The position numbers and the translations under genes were made by a program. Below are positions 7,956 to 14,475 of a stretch of DNA of 31,767 bases, one piece after another. Under the pieces are notes generated by a model. It made no database searches and was not told where the DNA came from. It saw nothing but the letters and a program-made list of their open reading frames with translations. This DNA is from CALEUX01 sp037439945 (GTDB taxonomy: Bacteria; Bacteroidota; Bacteroidia; Bacteroidales; Marinilabiliaceae), in NCBI GenBank assembly GCA_037439945.1, contig JBBIVA010000028.1, positions 1-31,767 on the forward strand. Reading direction: 5' to 3'. Position 1 is the first letter of the stretch; every line of letters starts with the position of its first letter.

Positions 7956-8798
7956 TCAGTGTTTTCTAACAGAACCGGCCCTTAAGCGAAAATTTCCATT
8001 ATATGAAAGTCTGTATTGCCCGTTTTTCGATCCCCAGAAACCATCAAAATTAAACTCCCCAATTCCTTTGGGGTTAATTAAAAATGATGCCAGCTCATTA
8101 AAATCAATTGAAGGAAGATTTTTGAAATAATGTTGCGTAAAACTTTGCATTAGCTGGTCGTTATTGGTCATTTCATTGGTAATATCATCGTGATAAATAG
8201 AAGGATAAGGAATATTAATATCCAGAAAAAAGCCATCTTTTATAACAAAATCGTTGATACGTATTTTCCCTGTTACATTTTTTTGATAGCCTATAGTTGA
8301 TTCACACTTGATAAATAATTGAAATTTTAAGTTCCTGTTATTCTGCTCAACCTGTCTCCTGAAATCGTCAATTATTAAATCAACTTCAACATTGTTGCTA
8401 CAGAAGCCATTAGCCTGTTTGTTTATAACAACATCTCCATCGCGATAAGCAGAAGTTTCAGAGCCCTTCATTATTTTTTTATCGGACGAAGCTTCGTTTT
8501 TCCCGCGAATAATGAGCTTCATGGTTGGCTCAGAAATTTTAAACAACGATATGTACTCGTGTGGGTTATTATAAAAAATTTTTAAATCGTTGCGGTTAAA
8601 CACTAATTCTATTGGAGCAACAATTTGGTAATCAGTATTTCCATCAGGTGTTTTAATGTTTGTGTTCAGAAATAATTCTCCCTCTATCACCATTTCATAC
8701 TCAGAAAGAGAAAGTGCTTTTTGGAAAACCTGCTGTGCCGAAACAGTAACTAAACAATAAACAAATAATGTTAACGTAACAATTCTGTGCAATGCCAT
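7956..8798 (-). CDS. Exported protein of unknown function
   Basis: A 280-residue protein with a cleavable signal peptide (MALHRIVTLTLFVYCLVTVS, then AQQ). The mature part alternates polar and hydrophobic residues as in a beta-rich secreted or periplasmic protein, with no membrane helix and only two cysteines (FCSNN and IKCEST), which might form a disulfide. The C-terminus (WGSKNGQYRLSYNGNFRLRA) has an amphipathic beta pattern. I do not recognise a family. It sits alone between the AraC gene (73 bases away, same strand) and a long gene-free region, and co-transcription with the AraC gene is possible. Confidence 0.7.
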   Translation of the reverse strand: MALHRIVTLTLFVYCLVTVSAQQVFQKALSLSEYEMVIEGELFLNTNIKTPDGNTDYQIVAPIELVFNRNDLKIFYNNPHEYISLFKISEPTMKLIIRGKNEASSDKKIMKGSETSAYRDGDVVINKQANGFCSNNVEVDLIIDDFRRQVEQNNRNLKFQLFIKCESTIGYQKNVTGKIRINDFVIKDGFFLDINIPYPSIYHDDITNEMTNNDQLMQSFTQHYFKNLPSIDFNELASFLINPKGIGEFNFDGFWGSKNGQYRLSYNGNFRLRAGSVRKH

Positions 8799-8857
8799 AT
8801 AATTAAACCATTTTATAAAATTAACACATAGCCAATATTAACAAAAACCAAAAAAAG

Positions 8858-8879
8858 AAAATTGTAAAAAACGGCCATC
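8858..8879 (+). repeat. 22-bp repeat, copy B
   Basis: Exact match to 4279-4300. It lies 60 bases upstream of the secreted-protein start at 8798, in the position expected for a promoter or regulator site of that minus-strand gene. Confidence 0.6.
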
Positions 8880-8927
8880 TTTCAGAACAAATAATGTACA
8901 TAGAGCCGCTCCAGTTTTCACCACTTT

Positions 8928-8990
8928 TTTGCAACACCCTCTGTATCCGTTGTAAATAAAGAAAAGTATTTTTAATTTGGGTGTTGCAAA
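8928..8990. repeat. 12-bp perfect inverted repeat before the transposase remnant
   Basis: TTTGCAACACCC (8928-8939) and GGGTGTTGCAAA (8979-8990) are perfect reverse complements 39 bases apart. The right arm ends 9 bases before the ATG of the decayed transposase at 9000. It may be part of the left end of the insertion sequence or a leader hairpin of the transposase. Confidence 0.45.
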
Positions 8991-8999
8991 GTTTTACCC

Positions 9000-9182
9000 A
9001 TGTTTATCAGAAAACTTTAAAATAGGTAAGGAGGCCAATCTGTACCAGTCATTCAGAAGACAAGCGGTGGGTATAAAGTATTAAAAACAATTGGTTCTTC
9101 CACCGCACAGCACGAAGCGAGGTTGTCTAATTGTTACTTTGTTAGTGCAAAACGCAGTTCGATGAGGTCAATCAGTAATTAG
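9000..9182 (+). pseudogene. Decayed N-terminus of an IS1634-like transposase
   Basis: Reading in one frame from ATG at 9000 gives MFIRKL, stop, NR, stop, GGQSVPVIQKTSGGYKVLKT, then IGSSTAQHEAR, ending at TAG 9180-9182. The pattern MFIRK..NRSG..SVQVI.K..GKYKVIKTIG is the usual start of IS1634-type DDE transposases. Two in-frame stops (codons 7 and 10) and the loss of everything downstream show it is dead. Nothing like the catalytic domain follows: 9183-9356 has only short GC-richer segments (for example near 9218-9275) that I cannot assign. The family call rests on motif memory, not on a search. Confidence 0.55.
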
Positions 9183-9356
9183 CGTTTTCTTTTATCGTAG
9201 TTTTGCCGTTAGCCAGTTCGCGCCAGTTCCCCTTCGCACAGAGCGCCAATCGATGCAAAGTCGAAGCCAAAACTTGTTAAGGAATTGTGAATAAATTAAA
9301 AAGCAGTTTATAGTTTTGAAAAAAGATATTTGTACCAGAGCTAATACTTTTACTAT

Positions 9357-9593
9357 TTATCCCGGTTAGTTATAAGCAATGCTATTAACTAATGGCTTAG
9401 CCGGGTTTAACCCTGCTGTATGGCTGGTGCGGGCTGCTTTAGGAAAGGCTTAATTTGTAAACATTTCTTATTACTAATATTTAGTTTTTCTTAAGCGATT
9501 GGTCATAATAAAAACAACATAATCAACAACTTAAGACTATAATTTTTTAATGACGGCCATTAGAAAAAATGGCTAAAGACAAATTTGGGATAA
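9357..9593 (+). repeat. 237-bp structured repeat, copy 1 (divergent)
   Basis: First of three copies of an element bounded by TTATCCC and GGGATAA, which are perfectly complementary here. Shared landmarks with the other copies are CTTAGCCGGG near the 5' end, a long central hairpin (about 9438-9506), TAATGACGG near the 3' end, and the last 29 bases of the core, identical in all three. Many other positions differ, yet helices survive: TTAGTTA (9366-9372) pairs with TAACTAA (9386-9392) where copy 3 has TTAGTCA with TGACTAA. The copy sits 146 bases beyond the end of the minus-strand GGGP synthase gene. The remaining 9594-9739 shows nothing recognisable. Confidence 0.8.
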
Positions 9594-9739
9594 TATTATT
9601 GTATAAGAATATATGGGATTAAAGTAAGCAGAAGCAATAGTTTCAAACTTGAGAACATCTTTAACCCTACTATTTTGATGCTTAGTAGTTAAATCAATAA
9701 AACAGGAAGGCGGTATAATGGCTGCCAGGGCCAAATAAA

Positions 9740-10465
9740 TTACCCTAACACATTCATAAATTCTTTATATAGTTGGGGCTCTTTTTCAATAGCATTGCCA
9801 ATAACGACTAAATCGGCTCCATTTTGGAATGCACCGACTAGTTTTTCCGGTGTATTTATACCGCCTCCAATCATGATAGGAACTGTGCAATTTTTTTTTA
9901 CCTCTGCAATCATATTTAAAGGCACCGTGTTTTTTGCTCCGCTTCCGGCATCCAAATAAATAAGTTTAAGACCAAGCATTTCACCCGCTATTGCCGTGGC
10001 CACTGCAATATCAGTTTTATTGGCAGGTATTGGCTTTGTTTGGCTAATATACTCAACCGATGTGGGTGTGCCGCCATCAATAAGGATATAACCGGTTGGT
10101 ATTGTTTCCAGGTTCAGATGTTTAATAAGTGGAGCTGCAACAACATGACTGCCAATTAATAAGTCGGGGTTTCGTCCCGAAATCATTGATAGAAAAAGTA
10201 TTGCGTCAAAACCGGCTGTAATATGTGTTGGGTGTCCCGGATATAGCACCACCGGCACATTTATATTTTGTTTAAGGTAATTAACCAACGGAGCAATGGA
10301 ATTTGAAACCAGGCTGCCACCCACCAGTAATAAGCCCGGTGGTTGGTTTTTTATTTCCATAAATAATGATTCAAGTGTTTTATCATTAACCTTATCGGGG
10401 TCAATTAGTAAAGCAATTTGTTTTTTACCGTTTAATTGGTTAGAAACTATCTGATTATATATCAT
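9740..10465 (-). CDS. Geranylgeranylglyceryl phosphate synthase-family protein (PcrB/GGGPS)
   Basis: A 241-residue TIM-barrel prenyltransferase. The family joins a polyprenyl diphosphate to sn-glycerol-1-phosphate, the first step of archaeal-type ether lipid synthesis; Bacteroidetes carry their own branch. Visible motifs are ALLIDPDK near residue 20, LLVGGSLVS, YPGHPTHI, YILIDGGTPTSV, IYLDAGSGA and the phosphate-binding IMIGGGINTPEKL plus LVVIGNAIE. The length fits the family. It is the last gene of a five-gene minus-strand series beginning at ssb, nine bases after the phosphopantetheinyl transferase gene. The bacterial lipid product cannot be deduced here. Confidence 0.9.
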   Translation of the reverse strand: MIYNQIVSNQLNGKKQIALLIDPDKVNDKTLESLFMEIKNQPPGLLLVGGSLVSNSIAPLVNYLKQNINVPVVLYPGHPTHITAGFDAILFLSMISGRNPDLLIGSHVVAAPLIKHLNLETIPTGYILIDGGTPTSVEYISQTKPIPANKTDIAVATAIAGEMLGLKLIYLDAGSGAKNTVPLNMIAEVKKNCTVPIMIGGGINTPEKLVGAFQNGADLVVIGNAIEKEPQLYKEFMNVLG

Positions 10466-10474
10466 TTTTATAGC

Positions 10475-11125
10475 TTAATAGTGCCACACAAGGTAGTAAT
10501 CATTAGTTACTTTGTAAAGTAACCTGTGCTTATTAACCTGATTTTTTGAATCGAACATTACTGAAAAATCTCCTTCGGGTTCAGGGGTAAAAGGTAATAC
10601 CTTTATATCTTCTTTAAAAATAATGCCCGGCCGGGCCGACATTTTAAAAATTGTTTCCTTGGCACACCAAATAAGGGCGTGATATATTGATGATTTATTT
10701 TCTTCAATGAATAATTCTTCGCTGCTATGTAAATATTTAAATGATAAGCGTGAAATACGTTCCGACGGGTATTCAATATCAACCCCGGCTGTAACTTTTG
10801 AAGAAATGGCAACTGAGGCAAATCCTTTCGTATGGCTAATGCTAATGCTTCGTTCAGATTGTGAAACATATGGCTGGCCGGTTTTGGTGTACTGCACATG
10901 CGGGACACAACTTCCTATTTGATATAATAAAGCCCTGGATGCCAGCCACTGAAGTTTTCGGTTTGGGCATGTTAACTTTGTTAACATATACTCCATTTCT
11001 TTATTAAATGGTATTATATCTGTAAGTTCATCTTCGGTTTCAGTAATCCTCCAAACTGCAACCAGGCTGTTATCTGCATTTTGTTTTTGAAATTCAACAG
11101 GCATGACTATTAATTGCTTTTCCAC
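10475..11125 (-). CDS. 4'-phosphopantetheinyl transferase superfamily protein
   Basis: A 216-residue Sfp/AcpT-like enzyme that would transfer the phosphopantetheine arm of coenzyme A to a serine of a carrier protein. Signature motifs are SISHTKGFASVAIS (central), the Mg-binding GVDIEYPSERI and the C-terminal WCAKETIFKM, matching WxxKExxxK. The start overlaps the end of gldD by 16 bases and GGGP synthase follows after 9 bases, so it belongs to the ssb-gldE-gldD operon. Genes of this family commonly sit beside gldD in Bacteroidetes. Whether it serves the primary acyl carrier protein or a specialised one is not visible. Confidence 0.92.
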   Translation of the reverse strand: MEKQLIVMPVEFQKQNADNSLVAVWRITETEDELTDIIPFNKEMEYMLTKLTCPNRKLQWLASRALLYQIGSCVPHVQYTKTGQPYVSQSERSISISHTKGFASVAISSKVTAGVDIEYPSERISRLSFKYLHSSEELFIEENKSSIYHALIWCAKETIFKMSARPGIIFKEDIKVLPFTPEPEGDFSVMFDSKNQVNKHRLLYKVTNDYYLVWHY

Positions 11126-11694
11126 CTTATACTTTCCATTAAGTGGAAAATATCGGTTGTAATAAAATTTACAACAGGTGCAAGGGAGTCTTTGTTAGGC
11201 CGGCTTTGAAAATATAAGGCCCCGCGTAAAAAATGATTAACGCTATCGGTGGCAAAAAACTGGACCGGCGAAGCAGCATCACCTTTTATCTGAAATACCA
11301 TTCCATAAACATTATTTTCTTCGTTTGTGAAAACAAAATCCTCAATTGCATCAGCTTTTACAACGTGGCTGTATGCTAATTTTATATTGTCTTCAAGTAT
11401 TTCGTACAGATTGTTTTTAACTGGCTTATAGGTAATATGGATTTTTGCCTTAAATTGTGGAAAAACAACATTAATCCAATATGGCTCCGAAGAAGATTTG
11501 TCGGGATTAATTACAGCATAATCAGGGTAATCCAATTGGTAAGGAAAAGCAGAATCAAAACTGCTATAATTTTTTTCAGGGAGGTCAATTCTGAAATAAC
11601 CACGGGGTTTAGGCGTATAGGTTTGTGTACACCCTCCTGAAACAAAAAGAACAGTGGTTAATACAGTAATAAAACCAATTAAATATCTGGGCAT
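11110..11694 (-). CDS. gldD: Gliding motility lipoprotein GldD
   Basis: A 194-residue lipoprotein with signal peptide and lipobox SGGC (cysteine near residue 22). It is followed by the GldD hallmarks YTPKPRGYFRIDLPEKNY, FPYQLDYPDYA, PYWINVVFPQFKAKIHITY and the C-terminal LRGALYFQSRPNKDSL. GldD is an accessory lipoprotein needed for gliding and type IX secretion in flavobacteria; orthologues also occur in non-gliding Bacteroidetes. Its ATG overlaps the TAA of gldE by one base (TAATG), giving tight translational coupling. No other gld or por genes are in the window, so motility itself cannot be inferred. Confidence 0.93.
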   Translation of the reverse strand: MPRYLIGFITVLTTVLFVSGGCTQTYTPKPRGYFRIDLPEKNYSSFDSAFPYQLDYPDYAVINPDKSSSEPYWINVVFPQFKAKIHITYKPVKNNLYEILEDNIKLAYSHVVKADAIEDFVFTNEENNVYGMVFQIKGDAASPVQFFATDSVNHFLRGALYFQSRPNKDSLAPVVNFITTDIFHLMESIRWKSN

Positions 11695-13025
11695 TATTTT
11701 ATTGTTTTTTTTTGAGTAAACCTTATTTTTTTTATTCTTCTGTTATCGGCTGCCAGTATTGTAAAGGCATATAAACCAGTTTCAATGGTTTCATGTTTTG
11801 CAGGAATATTGCCTTTAATTTCGAGTAACATTCCGGCCAGGGTTTCAGCTTCGCCCAATACTTTGTCAAAGTGTTCCTCGTTGATGTTTGTAATCCTGAA
11901 AAAATCCTTTAACAGGGTTTTTCCTTCAAATATGTATGAGCCATCAGGTTGAAGAGAAAAGGTCATCTCCTCCTCATCGAGTTCATCATTAATTTCCCCA
12001 ACAATTTCTTCAAGAATATCTTCAAGAGTAACAATCCCCGCTGTTCCACCATATTCATCAACAACAACTGCCATGTGGATTTTATTGGTTTTAAACTCCT
12101 TAAGCAAATCATTTATTCTCTTGGTTTCAGGAACGTAGTATGCCGGTCTTATTAAAGTTTGCCATTTAAAAGTATTATCCTTTCCAATGTGTGGCAAAAG
12201 GTCCTTTACATATAATACCCCTTTTACATCATCGGGGCCATCCTCAAAAACCGGAATTCGTGAGTACCCTGATTCAACCATTACCGAAATAACTTTTGAG
12301 AGTTCGCTTTTACAATCAACATCAACAATATCTACCCTCGATGTCATTATTTCCACAACATTAATATTTCCAAAAGTAACAATGCCTTTAAGAAGATGCT
12401 TACCTTCTTTAAGTTCATCTCCGGTAAGTTCAAGGGCATGTGAAATATCGTCAAGTGAAATATTTTTCATTCTTTTGGCAATTCTCCGGTTTACAATATT
12501 CGTTGTTTTAACCATTAAATTGCTGATTGGTTTAAATAAACGTATTATAAGTAATAGCGGGAATGCCATAAATGATGCAAATCTTTTCGGAAACTGGCCG
12601 GCATAAACTTTAGGCAGAATCTCACCAAAAAACAGGATCATTCCAGTAATAAAAATTACTTCAAATATGAATTTTATTGCCCCGGGCTGGTTTATAACCA
12701 CAAGCCCGGTGGCTATAAATGACGATAAAATAACAATACCGACATTTACAAAATTATTGGCGATTAAAATTGTAGCAAGAAGTAATTCCGGTTTTTCAAG
12801 ATGTTGCAGTGCAAGATTACCCGAACTGCTATTATGTTCTTTCAGGTCTGAAATATCATTTGCCTTAAGTGAAAAGTAGGCAACCTCTGAACCTGAAATG
12901 AGAGCCGAGCTAATTAACAGAAAAACGGTAACAAAAATTGCAATTAAAATTCCAGTTGTAACGGGTAAAAAACCAATAATTTGATTTAATAAAACTGGTA
13001 GTATAACTGATGGATCTGCTTCCAA
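11694..13025 (-). CDS. gldE: Gliding-associated CNNM/CorC-like membrane protein GldE
   Basis: A 443-residue membrane protein. An N-terminal CNNM (DUF21) transmembrane domain of about four helices covers about 15-190. Two CBS domains (about 205-330) contain VEIMTSRVDIVDVD and the family signature VVDEYGGTAGIVTLEDILEE. A C-terminal CorC/HlyC domain follows (IFEGKTLLKDFF, then LGEAETLAGMLLE). CNNM/CorC proteins are linked to magnesium and cobalt handling; in Flavobacterium GldE works with GldD. It lies 31 bases after ssb and overlaps gldD, in the common order ssb-gldE-gldD. The GldE name rests largely on this context. Confidence 0.92.
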   Translation of the reverse strand: MEADPSVILPVLLNQIIGFLPVTTGILIAIFVTVFLLISSALISGSEVAYFSLKANDISDLKEHNSSSGNLALQHLEKPELLLATILIANNFVNVGIVILSSFIATGLVVINQPGAIKFIFEVIFITGMILFFGEILPKVYAGQFPKRFASFMAFPLLLIIRLFKPISNLMVKTTNIVNRRIAKRMKNISLDDISHALELTGDELKEGKHLLKGIVTFGNINVVEIMTSRVDIVDVDCKSELSKVISVMVESGYSRIPVFEDGPDDVKGVLYVKDLLPHIGKDNTFKWQTLIRPAYYVPETKRINDLLKEFKTNKIHMAVVVDEYGGTAGIVTLEDILEEIVGEINDELDEEEMTFSLQPDGSYIFEGKTLLKDFFRITNINEEHFDKVLGEAETLAGMLLEIKGNIPAKHETIETGLYAFTILAADNRRIKKIRFTQKKTIK

Positions 13026-13056
13026 TTAGATTCTTAATTTAGTTAAACATAAATCA

Positions 13057-13542
13057 TCAAAATGGAAGATCGTCTTCAACACTGTTATTTCCATTCAGAA
13101 AATTATCTTCCCCAGCTGACTGCTGATCAAATACCTGGGATCTTGAATTTTGAGATGCCTGTTGTGAAGGTTGTTGGATATTTGACGGAGCGGCACTATC
13201 ACTTCCTGGTTTTCGCCCTAAAAGCTGTATTGATTCAGCATAAATTTCGGTTACGTATTTTTTCACCCCATTTGGGTCGTCGTATGATCGGGTCCGTATT
13301 TTACCTTCAACATATATTTGGGTTCCCTTTTTTATATATGATTCGGCAATTTTTGCCAACCCACGCCATGCAACAATATTATGCCATTCGGTCCTGTCAG
13401 GAATTTCCTGACCGTCGCGCGTTTTGAACCCGCGTTCGGTTGTTGCAAGAGTGAAATTTGCAACAGCCTGATCGTTGTCGAAATATCTGACTTCTGGGTC
13501 TTTACCCACGTTGCCCACTAAAATTACTTTGTTTACTGACAT
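13057..13542 (-). CDS. ssb: Single-stranded DNA-binding protein
   Basis: A 161-residue SSB. An N-terminal OB fold (1-110) begins MSVNKVILVGNVGKDPEVRY and includes TEWHNIVAWRGLAKIAESYI and YVEGKIRTRSYDDPNGVKKY. A flexible Q/S-rich linker follows, then the acidic tip VEDDLPF, which recruits replication and repair partners. Length and tip are typical. It is the first gene of the minus-strand series ssb-gldE-gldD-PPTase-GGGPS. The mutY gene that often accompanies it in Bacteroidetes is not between it and the divergent HU gene here. Confidence 0.97.
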   Translation of the reverse strand: MSVNKVILVGNVGKDPEVRYFDNDQAVANFTLATTERGFKTRDGQEIPDRTEWHNIVAWRGLAKIAESYIKKGTQIYVEGKIRTRSYDDPNGVKKYVTEIYAESIQLLGRKPGSDSAAPSNIQQPSQQASQNSRSQVFDQQSAGEDNFLNGNNSVEDDLPF

Positions 13543-13547
13543 AGCTG

Positions 13548-13616
13548 CAAAATTAACTGGATTAGGGATTTAACAGGTAGCTAAATTACAAAACTTCTAA
13601 TTACCTATCAAATGTA
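13548..13616 (-). promoter_or_regulatory. Two candidate -7 boxes for the ssb-gldE-gldD operon
   Basis: On the minus strand TACATTTG (13616-13609) and TAATTTTG (13555-13548) both fit the Bacteroidetes TAnnTTTG consensus. The first leaves a leader of about 60 bases, the second an almost leaderless mRNA. I found no clear -33 TTTG for either, so both are tentative. Confidence 0.35.
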
Positions 13617-13703
13617 ACAATTAAAAGTGTTTGATTAATCCGGTTGAAACAGGTTAAAGTTTTAAAAGTCAATATCTAAATTTTATTGAACATGTTTCTT
13701 AAT

Positions 13704-13911
13704 AAAGTACGGTGTACTAACTAAAAATTATAAAAGGGTATAGAATTGTAAAATAGTGTAGTAGTAAAGGGTTAAAAATGAAAACAGGTGACAAAAGTCA
13801 TGTTTATCATAGTTTTTTTTAAAGAAAATATCATGAAACAGGTCATTTTTAAAAAATTATACAAAAATTGGGCTTATAGTTTTTTTTTGAAAATAAAACC
13901 ATTTATATTTG
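13704..13911 (+). promoter_or_regulatory. Rest of the ssb/HU divergent interval with the HU -7 box
   Basis: The box TATATTTG at 13904-13911 fits TAnnTTTG and lies 58 bases before the HU ATG. A TTTG at 13886-13889 is too close to be a standard -33. A short palindrome AGTAC-GGT-GTACT lies near 13707-13719. The rest of 13543-13969 is very AT-rich and I see no gene in it. Confidence 0.45.
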
Positions 13912-13969
13912 CATTCTGAATTTTTAGAAAGAGTCTCTAAATAACTGATAATTAAATAATTTTAAAGAA

Positions 13970-14254
13970 ATGACAAAGGCTGATATTGTAAACGAGATTT
14001 CGAAAAATACTGGAATTGAAAAAGTTACAGTACAGAGAACTGTTGAAGCTTTCATGGAAACAGTTAAAGGAAATCTGGTAAAAGGAAAAAATGTTTATCT
14101 CCGTGGTTTTGGTAGCTTTATTGTTAAGAAAAGGGCTGAAAAAACTGCACGTAACATTTCAAAAAATACTACTATTATTATTCCTGAGCACTTCATTCCT
14201 TCTTTCAAACCATCTAAGAGCTTCGTTGTTAAGGTGAAGAATTATGTGAAGTAA
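13970..14254 (+). CDS. HU/IHF-family DNA-binding protein
   Basis: A 94-residue nucleoid protein with the full HU fold: N-terminal helices (MTKADIVNEISKNTGIEKVT), the saddle strand YLRGFGSFIVKKRAEKTARN, the DNA-bending arm (ISKNTTIIIPEHFIPSFKPS) and a basic C-terminal helix. The family's Arg-Asn (ARN) and Pro (IPE) pattern at the arm is conserved. It acts as a dimer that bends and compacts DNA. It is the first gene of a plus-strand set with the COX24-like peptide and ribonuclease G, an arrangement seen in other Bacteroidetes, and diverges from ssb. Confidence 0.95.
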   Translation: MTKADIVNEISKNTGIEKVTVQRTVEAFMETVKGNLVKGKNVYLRGFGSFIVKKRAEKTARNISKNTTIIIPEHFIPSFKPSKSFVVKVKNYVK

Positions 14255-14282
14255 GATTTATAACATTTTAAAATGAAACGTT

Positions 14283-14375
14283 ATGCCAAGCGGTAAAAAA
14301 AGAAAACGGCATAAGATGGCCACGCACAAAAGGAAAAAAAGATTAAGAAAAAACAGACATAAGAAAAAGAAATAG
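14283..14375 (+). CDS. 30-residue basic AURKAIP1/COX24-domain protein, likely ribosomal
   Basis: This tiny gene reads MPSGKKRKRHKMATHKRKKR then LRKNRHKKKK and stops at TAG. More than half of its residues are Lys or Arg. It matches the very small Bacteroidetes proteins annotated with the AURKAIP1/COX24 domain, related to mitochondrial ribosomal protein mS38 and the actinobacterial bS22 type, so a structural role on the ribosome is likely. It follows HU by 28 bases, precedes ribonuclease G, and a strong terminator 20 bases after its stop ends the HU transcript. It is easily missed by gene finders because of its length. Confidence 0.8.
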   Translation: MPSGKKRKRHKMATHKRKKRLRKNRHKKKK

Positions 14376-14394
14376 TCTGTTTACAAGGAATTTA

Positions 14395-14432
14395 AGAACA
14401 AACAGAAAAGTCTGTTTGTTCTTTTGTTTTGT
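14395..14432 (+). terminator. Intrinsic terminator after the HU / COX24-like pair
   Basis: A perfect 11-bp stem AGAACAAACAG (14395-14405) / CTGTTTGTTCT (14412-14422) with a 6-base loop, followed by TTTGTTTTG. Confidence 0.8.
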
Positions 14433-14475
14433 TATTAACGTTCTTTGAAATGATTTTAAACCAATTAATATTATA

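Noticed and set aside
9183..9356. GC-richer segment near 9218-9275 as an RNA gene
   Set aside because: I could not find a consistent fold or match to tmRNA, RNase P, SRP or 6S RNA; it may be leftover insertion-sequence DNA.
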